From assembly GCA_900755095.1 (NCBI GenBank), contig CAAEFE010000086.1, positions 1-64,000 of the forward strand: a DNA stretch of 64,000 bases, given 5' to 3'. Positions 44,601 to 52,688 of the stretch are shown one piece after another. The stretch comes from an uncultured Bacteroides sp. (GTDB lineage Bacteria; Bacteroidota; Bacteroidia; Bacteroidales; Bacteroidaceae). Position numbers and translations under genes: made by a program. Positions within the stretch are counted from its first letter, which is position 1, and each line of letters begins with the position of its first letter. The notes below the pieces were generated by a model. The model saw only the letters and a program-made list of their open reading frames with translations. It was not told the origin of the DNA and made no database searches.

Positions 44601-45052
44601 GCATCTCTTATAAGTGGTTTGATCTGAATTTTAATGTGAATTTCTCTTTTGGGGCATGGAACTATGACGGCGCGGCAGGCAAACTGGAACACGGTGGCGA
44701 CGGAACACTGAATATTCCTATTTATTACCGGAAACGCTGGCAGAAGGAAGGGGATGAAACGAGTATTGAACGTTTTGTAGTCGGTAGATCAATTTCCATG
44801 ACTGATTATGCTACCACACGTCGTTTATACAGTGGAGATTATGTTCGTCTGAAGAATCTAACTTTCGGTTTTACACTGCCGAAGACATGGACTCGGAAAG
44901 TGGGTATAGACAATATACGCCTGTATGCATCGGGCAATAACCTGTTAACTTGGGCGGCATACGATTATATTGACCCCGAATCGGGTTCATCACCTAGTTG
45001 GGATACTCCTCCGATGAGAACTTATACATTCGGTTTGGAAGTGAAATTCTAA
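41675..45052 (+). CDS. SusC-like TonB-dependent transporter with STN signalling domain
   Basis: A 1125-residue outer-membrane transporter. A long signal peptide (about residues 1-39) is followed by an STN domain (about 40-115, KFRNVTLNEVLWEIQKQTDFTF start) that talks to FecR. Then come a CarboxypepD-regulatory-like domain (about 128-205), a plug with LDEVIVTGYGTFKKS, IRIRGMGSF and VIKDAAAASLYGSRAANGVV, and a barrel ending in FGLEVKF. The STN domain and upstream sigma/anti-sigma pair make this a substrate-sensing transporter. The substrate is unknown, but two phosphoesterases follow in the operon. Confidence 0.94.
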   Translation: MEKLRNVARFGKYGKRLCMMFLFLCITTSGLMRASVFAQTTVTAKFRNVTLNEVLWEIQKQTDFTFIYSTNDAKKVRVENLDVKNELISEVLNKCLRNSGLTYTVHDGVIAIRKAEPVRTETVAREKYTITGKVIEDSGEPIIGANVIVKGTTNGMMTDMDGNFHLEVTDKKVTLMVSYIGYTSQEVVATPGKPMSIILKVDNNLLDEVIVTGYGTFKKSAYAGSASIVKTDAVKDVPNVSFQQMLEGAAPGVSVNTGSGIPGSSTSIRIRGMGSFNASNSPLYVVDGVPVLSGNIGASGSDSGLDVMSTLNTSDIESITVIKDAAAASLYGSRAANGVVIITTKQGKAGKPVFKLKSDWGFSNFAMPFRELMGGQERRNLIHEGLRNYALTYSGKTDDEVGLHQGMTENEAWAYADSNIDQYAPIPWCGFVNWDDYLFRNGSHQNYEFSASGGQEKIKYYTSIGYMKQDGVTINSGLERISARLNVDYQMAKWMNIGAKIQFSKVNQDTYSEGTSYTSPIYGTRNGATPSDPIWNEDGTWNRALIKLDDRNPMLSNSYNFKREYATRSFNTVYASFDIWKGIKFASTFSYDFVMNKSRAWKDPRTSDGDDDNGRFSKDYNDITNMTWSNILTYQTKIKKKHNLDLLAGYEINSKESDGLGTTISNFARWDKPEVNNGVVYQSMGGSNSTTRIVSYITRANYDYDNKYYLGASWRTDGSSRLARENRWGNFWSLSGAWRVSSESFMKPLQNWLSDLKLRVSYGVNGTLPSSYYGYMGLSSLTSNYNDNPGITQSQLENKELTWETNYNFNSGIDLGFFDNRLNVTFEYYVRTTKNLLYSRPLSLATGFSSYLANIGKLQNKGYELEIRSTNIETKDFRWSTSLNLGHNANKILKLDGDLKQVTSGTSIHKVGLPYSTYYMIEFAGIDPVDGEPMFYKNTTDENGNLNKETTKDPRSAEKVILQCADPTITGGLGNSISYKWFDLNFNVNFSFGAWNYDGAAGKLEHGGDGTLNIPIYYRKRWQKEGDETSIERFVVGRSISMTDYATTRRLYSGDYVRLKNLTFGFTLPKTWTRKVGIDNIRLYASGNNLLTWAAYDYIDPESGSSPSWDTPPMRTYTFGLEVKF

Positions 45053-45078
45053 GTGCATTAATCTATAAATGAATAAGT

Positions 45079-46536
45079 ATGAAAAAGATAAAATATATAG
45101 CTTTAGGTGTCTTTGCAACCTTATTGAGTAGTTGCGGAAATGACTGGTTGGATTTGCAATCTTCCACAGCTATAGAAACCGATGGTTCATTGACCGAATT
45201 AAGAGATTTTGAATTTGTGCTGAACGGTGCATACAGCAGTATGCAGTCATCCAGTTATTATGGAGCAGATATGTTCTGTTATGGTGATTTGAGGGGAGAT
45301 GACATGAAATCTTATAAGTCTTCCAGCACCAATGTCAGTTTCTATACATTCAAGTACAATAAGACGAATGGACCTAGTGGTTTCTGGGGGATGTACTACG
45401 GTATTGGTAAGAACCTGAACATTTTATTCCGGGATATTGAAAAGATAAAGCTTGTTCCCGATCGGGAAATTACAACCCCGAAACTGGAGAAGCTGACAGA
45501 GCAGGAGTATTATAATGACTTGAAAGGAGAGGCTTTGGCAATACGTGCCTTGTTGCTGTTCGATATGACACGTATTTACGGGTATCCTTATCTGAAAGAT
45601 AACGGGGCATCACTGGCTGTGCCCATTATTGATAAAGTGGTAGAAGATAAGAATATCAAACCTTCCCGCAATACGACCGCCCAATGTTATAAGGCCATCA
45701 CAGACGACCTGACAGATGCGGTGAAGCTGCTTCGTCCGGTAAAGAAAGAGGGTAAGATCAATAAATGGGGGGCAATGACATTATTAAGCCGGGTTTATCT
45801 CTATATGGGGAATGACAAAGAGGCATACGATGTGGCTGCCGAAGCTATTAAAGGTGCGGAAAAACAAGGCTATAAGTTGTGGACCAATGATGAATATGCC
45901 AAGATATGGGCTACTCCGTTCAATAGTGAACTGTTGTTCGAAATTGTGAATCTGACAACTGATAGTCCGGGAAAATCATCCATCGGTTATCTTAGCACCA
46001 AATATAATCTGATAGCTACCGAAAAGTATTGGAAAGACTACATGAAAGACAATTCCGATGATGTTCGTAGTCAGATGGTGTCTACGGCAAGTAGCAGTAA
46101 ACCTTATTGCTTGAAATATCCGGCACAAGGTTCTAAATCGTATGAAGATGCCAATATCCCGGTTTTCCGTCTGTCGGAACTCTATCTGAATGCAGCTGAA
46201 GCTGCGATTAAGAGGAATGATATATCTAATACGCGCAAGTATCTGAAACCTATTTATGCACGTACGGATAAGGATCTGGATGCCGTGGCAGATGAAGATA
46301 TAAACCTGGATCTGGTGCTTGAACAGCGTCGCATTGAATTCTGGGGAGAGGGACAGCGTTTCTTTGATTTACTTAGAAATAACAAGAAAGTGATACGTGA
46401 AGACTATTTGAGCGAAGTTCCCAATGAAGCGGTAGAGTTTGATTGGAGTTATTATAAAATCGTTCTTCCTGTTCCTAACCACGAAATGGAGTACAATGAG
46501 AATATGGTTCAGAATCCGGAATATGAATTGCATTAA
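45079..46536 (+). CDS. SusD-like lipoprotein (phosphoesterase locus)
   Basis: A 485-residue RagB/SusD lipoprotein with lipobox Cys19 (LLSSC). It shows the SusD family segments DLKGEALAIRALLLFDMTRIYG and VLEQRRIEFWGEGQRFFDLLR. It is the surface partner of the STN-SusC encoded 26 bases upstream. No glycan specificity can be read. Confidence 0.92.
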   Translation: MKKIKYIALGVFATLLSSCGNDWLDLQSSTAIETDGSLTELRDFEFVLNGAYSSMQSSSYYGADMFCYGDLRGDDMKSYKSSSTNVSFYTFKYNKTNGPSGFWGMYYGIGKNLNILFRDIEKIKLVPDREITTPKLEKLTEQEYYNDLKGEALAIRALLLFDMTRIYGYPYLKDNGASLAVPIIDKVVEDKNIKPSRNTTAQCYKAITDDLTDAVKLLRPVKKEGKINKWGAMTLLSRVYLYMGNDKEAYDVAAEAIKGAEKQGYKLWTNDEYAKIWATPFNSELLFEIVNLTTDSPGKSSIGYLSTKYNLIATEKYWKDYMKDNSDDVRSQMVSTASSSKPYCLKYPAQGSKSYEDANIPVFRLSELYLNAAEAAIKRNDISNTRKYLKPIYARTDKDLDAVADEDINLDLVLEQRRIEFWGEGQRFFDLLRNNKKVIREDYLSEVPNEAVEFDWSYYKIVLPVPNHEMEYNENMVQNPEYELH

Positions 46537-46560
46537 TTAACGCATTAACGTATAGAAATT

Positions 46561-47727
46561 ATGAAAAAGATATATAGCATCTATTTCCTTTTGGGTTTGT
46601 TCATCACGGCCTTTTATTCGTGCGGGGAAGATCTGACTCCCGTGGGACCGGATATAGCTGAAATCACTCATTTCCGTAATGATGGTCCTTACCTTTTCTA
46701 TGAAAACGGTAGACTTAAAATTCTGGAAGTGACTAAAGATAATGCATTGAACATTCGTGAAGAATCCGGATTACCGGCCGGATTGAAACTGGATGTGTAT
46801 TCGGATGATAATCAGCTCCTTTTTCAGGTACCCATTAATAAGATTGAGAATTTTGAACGTCCGGCATGGGAAAACCGTACCGAGTATGCTAAAACATTTG
46901 CCGTATCCGACCTTCACGGGCGTTTCGACTTGTTTGCCGCTATTCTGAAAACAGGGGAAGTGATTAATGATAAATATGAATGGATATATGGCAGTAACCA
47001 TTTGGTGATTGATGGTGATATTTTCGATCGTGGAGCAGACGTACTTCCTATTTTATGGCTCATATACAAATTGGAATTTGAGGCGAAAACTGTTGGCGGC
47101 AGAGTGACAACCATCTTGGGGGATCACGAAGAAATGATAATGCGTGATAATCTGAAATATACGTATGCCAAGTACAACACTCTTTCGCAAAGAGCGATGA
47201 ACATGACCTATGGAAAAATGTGGGGACTGACGAATGTGATGGGTAACTGGCTGCGTTCTAAAAACACCATTCAGATTGTAGGTGAAAACCTTTATGTTCA
47301 TGCAGGATTGAGTAAGGTGTTTATGGAACGCGAAGAGACAATTCCCGAAATCAATGAACTGGTGAGCAAGAGCATTTACCTTTCAAAAGAGGAACGGAAA
47401 AAACAATATCCGGATATTGCCGATTTCCTTTATAGTGATAGTTATAACGGTCCGTTGTGGTATCGTGGAATGGTTAAGACTGGCAGTGAGTACAGTCCGA
47501 TAAAGGAAGCGGATGTAGATAAACTTCTGGCTCAATATGATGTCAAACGTATTATTATCGGTCATACGGAAAATAGTCGTGTGAAGTATACCTATAATAA
47601 AAAGGTATATGATATTTGTGTTAACCATCCCAAAGCTTTTGAAAAAGAAACTCGTGCCGTGGTTATTGAAGGAGATGATATTAAAGCCATCAATGACGAA
47701 GGAGAATTAGTAACGATTAAAAAATAA
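46561..47727 (+). CDS. calcineurin-like (PPP-type) metallophosphoesterase lipoprotein
   Basis: A 388-residue lipoprotein (lipobox Cys21, YSC). A roughly 90-residue N-terminal beta-type domain is followed by a phosphoesterase core with the PPP motifs in order: SDLHGRF, DGDIFDRGAD, GDHEE, HAGLSK and GHTEN. The third motif is GDHE where the family has GNHE, an Asn-to-Asp change at a metal ligand that may alter activity. It would remove phosphate from a substrate at the cell surface or in the periplasm. The next gene is a paralogue. Likely released substrate then passes through the SusC/SusD pair. Confidence 0.88.
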   Translation: MKKIYSIYFLLGLFITAFYSCGEDLTPVGPDIAEITHFRNDGPYLFYENGRLKILEVTKDNALNIREESGLPAGLKLDVYSDDNQLLFQVPINKIENFERPAWENRTEYAKTFAVSDLHGRFDLFAAILKTGEVINDKYEWIYGSNHLVIDGDIFDRGADVLPILWLIYKLEFEAKTVGGRVTTILGDHEEMIMRDNLKYTYAKYNTLSQRAMNMTYGKMWGLTNVMGNWLRSKNTIQIVGENLYVHAGLSKVFMEREETIPEINELVSKSIYLSKEERKKQYPDIADFLYSDSYNGPLWYRGMVKTGSEYSPIKEADVDKLLAQYDVKRIIIGHTENSRVKYTYNKKVYDICVNHPKAFEKETRAVVIEGDDIKAINDEGELVTIKK

Positions 47728-47747
47728 ACTTCAAGAAAGAAAAGAAT

Positions 47748-48887
47748 ATGAGCACTCGTTTTTTGAGATTATTTCTTTCTACTCTTGTTCTCGTTTTAAT
47801 AAGTTCCGGCATTCAGGCCGGAACTTATCATTCAGGAGATAAGAAAAAAGAAAAATTATCTGGTGACGGACCTTATATACTCTATCAGGCAGACGGTAGT
47901 ACGCGGGTTATTAATGTCAATAAGAAAGGACGGATTACAGACAAGACTTATGCGACATTACCTAAAGATTTCAGTTTCCGTGTGACGGACCATGAGGGAC
48001 GATATCCGTTTGATGTAAAACTCCATCCATTGAAAAGACCGGAGTGGCAATATACCCGTCCGGAAAAAGTTTTTGTGATATCCGATCCTCATGGGCGGCT
48101 GGATTGTGTGATTAGTCTGTTACAAGGAAATGGAGTGATTAATGATAACTATCAATGGAATTTCGGTAGCAATCATTTGGTGATTATCGGAGATGTTTTC
48201 GACCGTGGCAAGGATGTACTGCAGATCTTCTGGCTGTTCTATAAATTAGAAGACGAAGCGGCTAAAGCGGGAGGTCATGTCTCTTTCCTTTTGGGAAACC
48301 ATGAGGCTCTGGTGTTGTCCAACGATCTTCGCTATACAAAAGATAAATATAAATTGCTGGCAGAAAAACTGGGAGTGGAATATCCTTCATTATTCGGCAC
48401 AAATACCGAATTAGGCCGTTGGCTTGCAACACGTAATACAATGCAAATCATTGGAACCGATTTATATGTACATGCCGGATTAGGAAAATTATTCTATGAT
48501 AAGGACTTGAATATCCCCACTGTGAACGAGGAAATGAGCCGGGCACTTTTCATGAGCAAAAAAGAGCGTAAGGCGCTTTCTCCACTGACTGATTTTCTGT
48601 ATGGTAATGACGGTCCGATCTGGTATCGCGGCCTGATGAGAGAAGATCCCAAGTATAAACCGTTGGTACAGGACTCTTTACAAATGATGTTGGATCGTTA
48701 TATGGTAAAACATATCCTTGTGGGGCACACTATCTTCAAGGATATTTCAACCTTTTATAATGGTAAAGTCATCGCTGTCAATGTTGACAATAAGGAGAAT
48801 CGGAAGAAAAAGCGTGGACGGGCTGTATTGATAGACAATGGAGTTTATTACGTCGTTGGTGACGACGGTGTTCAGAGAAAACTATAA
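47748..48887 (+). CDS. secreted calcineurin-like (PPP-type) metallophosphoesterase
   Basis: A 379-residue secreted paralogue of the preceding protein, with an ordinary signal peptide (about residues 1-24, ending near IQAG) rather than a lipobox, so probably periplasmic. All canonical motifs are present: SDPHGRL, GDVFDRGKD, GNHEA, HAGLGK and GHTIF. The shared N-terminal domain (DGPYILYQADGSTRVI) also occurs in the preceding gene, showing a tandem duplication. Differing location and metal-site residue suggest divided roles, surface versus periplasm. A strong terminator follows. Confidence 0.9.
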   Translation: MSTRFLRLFLSTLVLVLISSGIQAGTYHSGDKKKEKLSGDGPYILYQADGSTRVINVNKKGRITDKTYATLPKDFSFRVTDHEGRYPFDVKLHPLKRPEWQYTRPEKVFVISDPHGRLDCVISLLQGNGVINDNYQWNFGSNHLVIIGDVFDRGKDVLQIFWLFYKLEDEAAKAGGHVSFLLGNHEALVLSNDLRYTKDKYKLLAEKLGVEYPSLFGTNTELGRWLATRNTMQIIGTDLYVHAGLGKLFYDKDLNIPTVNEEMSRALFMSKKERKALSPLTDFLYGNDGPIWYRGLMREDPKYKPLVQDSLQMMLDRYMVKHILVGHTIFKDISTFYNGKVIAVNVDNKENRKKKRGRAVLIDNGVYYVVGDDGVQRKL

Positions 48888-48900
48888 TAATTTCAAAGCT

Positions 48901-48970
48901 AAAGCCACAAGAACGATAGAGGTACAATGAAAGTAATTTACTTGCAAACCTTTATTGTTCTTGTGGCTTT
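48901..48970. terminator. bidirectional terminator between convergent genes
   Basis: A perfect 14-bp stem (AAAGCCACAAGAAC at 48901-48914 and complement at 48957-48970), A-rich on one side and T-rich on the other, lies between the plus-strand phosphoesterase and the minus-strand glycosyltransferase. The 42-base loop is long. Confidence 0.7.
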
Positions 48971-48995
48971 TGGTATTCTATATAAATGTATTCAT

Positions 48996-50246
48996 TTATA
49001 TGTTTTTGTTTTTCATCACCACAGATTCTATAAAATCACAGAAATTATCCACAGACTTTTCATTGCGGATTTGTTTGGCTAATTCTATTGCTTTTGTTTT
49101 ATACATGGGATTAGTTACCAAATCATTCACTTTTTCTTTTAATTCCCGGTCGGAAACTTTATTGATTTTGATGCATTTCGGTCCTATTCCCAACTGTTGA
49201 GCACGATAAGCCCAATAGGGCTGGTCGATGATTAGCGGCATGACAACTTGTGGTTTACCTGCACGGGCTACACTGTGTGTTGTTCCGCTTCCTCCATGAT
49301 GCATGACAGCATCACAGTGAGGAAATATCAGACTGTGCGGAATGGTGTGTGTCAATAGGAAGATATCCTTATCGTTTGCTAAGGACTTTCCTGTACCCGA
49401 CCAGCCGGAGCCGATAATCAACCGGAAATTCAGTTGTCGGCAGATATGGATTAACCGATTACAAAAAGCATCGCTTTCTTTTGCGCTGCAACTCCCTAAT
49501 GTAAAGAAGATAACAGGTCTTTGTTCTTGCTGAATGAAATCCAGAAGTTGCTGATAGGCATCCGTATCATAGTGTAGTGCGTCATTGAAACAGTATCCTC
49601 CAATATCCCATTTATACTTCCAATCGGGATCTGTATTACCGAGATAACGGCTGTACAGCATATAATTAAAGGCTCTTTCCGTGGAATAATAACCGCAGTT
49701 CTTTAAAGGCTTCAGTCCTAACTGTTCCCGGTTCTTATTAATGGTTTTCTGCGTCATATAGTTGTTACCGATATTGAGCAGCTTCCAGATAAACCGGGGA
49801 GTGAAAATTGGATGAGGCTTTGGATAAGGGAAGATAGGAGGGGGGATATGCCTGCCGGGTATAAAAGGGGCAAAGGCAGTCCGGATAAATGGTTTCTGAC
49901 AATAATCAGCAACACTGGCTGCTGCAAATTCGGAGTTGGTGGCTATCAGTATGTCATGCTCTTTCAGTAGAGGAATCAGTTGCTTGAACTGTACGTCAAT
50001 CACATCGCGCATCCACTTTAGATAAGGTTTGGCTCCTTCCGATTTCTCTCCTGCTTTCGATACCATTCCTTGTATATCATCAAAATCCTGTAAGACATAA
50101 TCCAGCTGATATGCTTTTGCTTCTTTTTCAAATATTTGTGGAAGATTCAATGTGACTTGATGCCCTCGTTTTATCAGCGCGGAGGCAATGGTCAGATAAG
50201 GATAGATATCTCCTTGTGATCCTCTGGTAACCAAAAGTATTTTCAT
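48996..50246 (-). CDS. GT1/GT28-like UDP-glycosyltransferase
   Basis: A 416-residue cytosolic GT-B enzyme of the MurG/UGT type. It has a glycine-rich N-terminal loop in LLVTRGSQGDIYPYL and the C-terminal nucleotide-sugar motif MHHGGSGTTHSVARAGKPQVVMP with following DQPYWA, as in sterol and antibiotic glycosyltransferases. The ATG at 50246 is chosen; the longer frame to 50357 would overlap the radical SAM gene and adds no family-like sequence. It starts 19 bases after the radical SAM stop, so the pair is probably one operon. Acceptor unknown. Confidence 0.87.
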   Translation of the reverse strand: MKILLVTRGSQGDIYPYLTIASALIKRGHQVTLNLPQIFEKEAKAYQLDYVLQDFDDIQGMVSKAGEKSEGAKPYLKWMRDVIDVQFKQLIPLLKEHDILIATNSEFAAASVADYCQKPFIRTAFAPFIPGRHIPPPIFPYPKPHPIFTPRFIWKLLNIGNNYMTQKTINKNREQLGLKPLKNCGYYSTERAFNYMLYSRYLGNTDPDWKYKWDIGGYCFNDALHYDTDAYQQLLDFIQQEQRPVIFFTLGSCSAKESDAFCNRLIHICRQLNFRLIIGSGWSGTGKSLANDKDIFLLTHTIPHSLIFPHCDAVMHHGGSGTTHSVARAGKPQVVMPLIIDQPYWAYRAQQLGIGPKCIKINKVSDRELKEKVNDLVTNPMYKTKAIELAKQIRNEKSVDNFCDFIESVVMKNKNI

Positions 50247-50265
50247 GGCGGAACGCTTATAGTGA

Positions 50266-51483
50266 TTAATTCCGGATAATGCCGAGCAGACGTAATTTTT
50301 CCCGGTCGAGGTGGTAATGCTCTTCCATTTTAGACATATTGTCCTCGCCGAAATCAATGGGTTTGTCGAGCTTGTTCACTTCACGATAACCTTTATATAC
50401 TTTCTTAATCATTTTGCGAGGATTGAAAGTTAAGGAAGAAGTGATAAAGCAACCATGTGTACACCAGCAGTTTGCTTTATATCCATGTCCGATCGCTTCT
50501 ATTTCTTGCTTCATAGCTTCACTTTGCATGATTTGCTGTACGTCGCAATCGTAATCTTTCACGTTGCCAAGCGGTTCACGCAATTCACAGGAACGGAATC
50601 GACCGTCATAATCAATAACCAATGTCGTTTCTCCTGCCGTACAGTCCATACCCCAGGGAGTTGGCTGGTCGATATTACTTGCCCGGATATCATATAAAGC
50701 TCGGATAATACCTATATAGAAGAACTTTGTGATAGGTTTGCGCAAACCGGAAGTGCTACTCACCATTCGTTTGGCATAAGCTCTATATATAGGGGCTGCT
50801 TCATCCTGAATCCGTCGGAGGGTGGATTCGTCCAATGCTTTGACTCCGTCTTCGCGGGTGACGCCACGGGCTGCTTCAATCGTATGAGTAGATAAATGGA
50901 AACGTCCATACATCCACGTCATGAAATCATTAATCTGGTCTATATTATATTTAGTGATAACCGTGGCTACATTGAGCAATACTTTTCCATCGTCTTTAAA
51001 ATGTTCGCTTACTTTCCGTATGGTATCTGCCGCTTTATAAAAATTGCCCGGTACCCCTCGTTGTGTATCATGTGTATCTCCGAATCCATCCAGTGAGATG
51101 CTGACATTGATATTACAATCCGGACAGTTGATGCGGAACCGTTTCACCCATTCGATGACACGATCCGGTTTCAGTCCGTTTGTCGGCATATTGACATCTT
51201 TGATTTGGTTATTGCGGTAAAACATTTCAAGAATTTCAGGAAGATCTTCCCGGAGCGTCGGCTCGCCTCCAGATACCCACAACTTGTTGATTTCTCCGGC
51301 CGTCTCTGATATTTTCCTGATTTCTTCGAAAGTCAAATCCTTTTCTTTCTTAGCCATATCATTGGCATAAAAGCACATGGCACATTTGGCATTACACTTT
51401 CCGGTAACAAATAAAAAGATGGACTCTAACCTTCTTTCCGAATTCATAGAACGAAAAGAACTTCTTGTACGCTTGGTCTTCAT
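50266..51483 (-). CDS. radical SAM/SPASM-type protein
   Basis: A 405-residue radical SAM enzyme. The 4Fe-4S binding CNAKCAMC (Cys30, Cys34, Cys37) lies early, WVSGGEPTLR is the glycine-rich SAM motif, and SISLDGFGDTHD is typical of the peptide-modifying or SPASM group. The C-terminal cysteine set (GMDCTAGETT, SCELREP, DYDCD, NCWCTHGC) suits a SPASM domain with auxiliary clusters. No precursor peptide gene is evident within about 500 bases. Partner of the glycosyltransferase downstream. The substrate could be a peptide, a lipid or a sugar. Confidence 0.88.
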   Translation of the reverse strand: MKTKRTRSSFRSMNSERRLESIFLFVTGKCNAKCAMCFYANDMAKKEKDLTFEEIRKISETAGEINKLWVSGGEPTLREDLPEILEMFYRNNQIKDVNMPTNGLKPDRVIEWVKRFRINCPDCNINVSISLDGFGDTHDTQRGVPGNFYKAADTIRKVSEHFKDDGKVLLNVATVITKYNIDQINDFMTWMYGRFHLSTHTIEAARGVTREDGVKALDESTLRRIQDEAAPIYRAYAKRMVSSTSGLRKPITKFFYIGIIRALYDIRASNIDQPTPWGMDCTAGETTLVIDYDGRFRSCELREPLGNVKDYDCDVQQIMQSEAMKQEIEAIGHGYKANCWCTHGCFITSSLTFNPRKMIKKVYKGYREVNKLDKPIDFGEDNMSKMEEHYHLDREKLRLLGIIRN

Positions 51484-51532
51484 ATTATTAGAATATTGCT
51501 TTAATTATTGGCTAATACATATCTATATGAGA

Positions 51533-51540
51533 CAAAAGTA
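51533..51540 (-). promoter_or_regulatory. -7 promoter element of the radical SAM operon
   Basis: Minus-strand TACTTTTG fits TAnnTTTG and lies about 50 bases before the ATG at 51483. The -33 box is weak. Confidence 0.45.
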
Positions 51541-51631
51541 CATAAATCTTCAATTCGAAGTCCAGCGGTGAAAAGTAAAATTCTTACCTTTTCACTGTAA
51601 ATGAATACCATAAGGCAACCTATTATAAAGA

Positions 51632-51673
51632 ACTAGCCCTCTATCCATCTTCAAAAGACGAATAGAGGGTAGT
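51632..51673 (-). terminator. terminator after the thioredoxin gene
   Basis: CCCTCTAT pairs with ATAGAGGG, extended by ACTA/TAGT across a one-base bulge, with a small inner TCTT/AAGA stem. On the minus strand it lies just after the thioredoxin stop and is followed by TTCTTTATAA. Confidence 0.65.
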
Positions 51674-51699
51674 CACCATGACGAGAAAAAAGTCGAAGT

Positions 51700-52197
51700 C
51701 TATTGCTTTGCTTCGTTATTTTGTTTCAGAAGAAATTCATCAATTGCTTTTTTAAGCTGGTCTTTGGGCATAGCTCCCTGCATGATTCTAGGTTCCTCTT
51801 TCATCGGAATCATCAATAAGGTAGGGATGCTGCGGATACCGAATGCCGCTGCTAGATCTTGTTCTTTGTCCACATCAATCTGATAGATATCTACTTTACC
51901 GCTATATTCTTTGCTCAGTTCTTCCAGAATCGGGTGCATCACCTTACATGGACCACACCAGGTAGCATAGAAATCTACGATAGCAGGACGGCTGCCCTCA
52001 AATTTCCAATCGTTCGGATTGGCTTCATAATTATATACTTTCTTTAAAAAATCTGCTTTATTTAATGCTACTACTTCCATTTTATTGTCCTCCTTTGTTG
52101 ATTCATTACTCTTTTTATTTTCTCCGCTGTTGCCTGCACAAGCTGTGGTTGCCAATACAACGGCAAAAGCACTCAATAAACCTTTCATTAGTTTCAT
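51700..52197 (-). CDS. secreted thioredoxin lipoprotein
   Basis: A 165-residue thioredoxin-fold lipoprotein. Lipobox Cys20 (ATTAC) is followed by a low-complexity Asn/Lys/Glu linker (about residues 21-40) and a thioredoxin domain with active site WCGPC (Cys81, Cys84) and the cis-Pro loop SIPTL. It resembles the periplasmic thioredoxin described in Bacteroides fragilis (TrxP). It would reduce or rearrange disulfides in exported proteins. Monocistronic, with its own promoter and terminator. Confidence 0.9.
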   Translation of the reverse strand: MKLMKGLLSAFAVVLATTACAGNSGENKKSNESTKEDNKMEVVALNKADFLKKVYNYEANPNDWKFEGSRPAIVDFYATWCGPCKVMHPILEELSKEYSGKVDIYQIDVDKEQDLAAAFGIRSIPTLLMIPMKEEPRIMQGAMPKDQLKKAIDEFLLKQNNEAKQ

Positions 52198-52227
52198 ATA
52201 CTATCTTTCTTTTTGTTTTCTCTGTTG

Positions 52228-52235
52228 CAAAGATA
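52228..52235 (-). promoter_or_regulatory. -7 promoter element of the thioredoxin gene
   Basis: Minus-strand TATCTTTG is an exact TAnnTTTG match, about 31 bases before the ATG at 52197. Confidence 0.6.
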
Positions 52236-52331
52236 GGGGATATAAAGGGAATAAAAAATAGCAATTTGACAGAAACTCTTGGCAAAACTTCCCTCGGATA
52301 GTTACTGAACGCTAAAATTTGTCTATTATTC

Positions 52332-52363
52332 TTTGGAGGAAATAAAAATAAGCACTACTTTTG
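52332..52363 (+). promoter_or_regulatory. canonical -33/-7 promoter of the RNA-repair operon
   Basis: TTTG at 52332-52335 and TACTTTTG at 52356-52363 are 20 bases apart. A start near 52370 leaves an unusually long leader of about 340 nt before the rtcB start codon. Confidence 0.7.
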
Positions 52364-52442
52364 CCGCGATAAAATGAGTATTCACCCTTTAAAAACAGAT
52401 GGAAAGGGTATTAATTATGTTGGAGCTATAATATTTTCAAAT

Positions 52443-52562
52443 TAGGACTAAGTTGTCTCGTCGAGAGGATGAGGCTTTGCAACTTATTGTTTTTACACTG
52501 AACCTATGGTTCTTATATTGACCGCAATTCTACTAACAAGCGGTAATCGTTGATTAGTCCTG
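52443..52562 (+). ncRNA. multibranched structured RNA in the rtcB leader
   Basis: A closing 8-bp helix AGGACTAA (52444-52451) with TTAGTCCT (52554-52561) encloses three hairpins. These are GTTG/CAAC (52452-52455 with 52480-52483, inner TCTC/GAGA), GAACC-TAT-GGTTC (52500-52512), and ACCGC/GCGGT (52521-52525 with 52540-52544). A separate 7-bp hairpin ACCCTTT/AAAGGGT precedes it (52384-52409). The layout recalls a cloverleaf but lacks tRNA sequence signatures. Between promoter and rtcB it could be a regulatory leader or a processed RNA. Pairing was done by eye. Confidence 0.5.
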
Positions 52563-52594
52563 CAATCACTTTTTATATTTTAAATTAATCACTT

Positions 52595-52688
52595 CAATGC
52601 GGTGGTGAGGTATTTCATATCCATATCCAAAGCATTGGTATCACGTGTATTGCATTGTTGTCTGCCGGTGAGGCCGACAGGGAATGCT
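52595..52688 (+). promoter_or_regulatory. possible switching leader hairpins next to the rtcB start
   Basis: AGCATT (52631-52636) can pair with AATGCT (52683-52688), enclosing TGTC-GCC/GGC-GACA (52659-52679). CAATGC (52595-52600) can instead capture GCATTG at 52632 or 52652. The folds exclude each other and end 22 bases before the ATG. Confidence 0.35.

Noticed and set aside
50247..50357. N-terminal 37-codon extension of the UDP-glycosyltransferase
   Set aside because: It overlaps the end of the radical SAM gene, and the family N-terminus begins at MKILLVTRGSQGD.
52443..52562. Possible tRNA gene
   Set aside because: The cloverleaf-like pairing lacks a GTTCGANNC T-loop, a correct D-arm and a 7-base anticodon loop, and the spacing is too large; it is kept only as a structured RNA.
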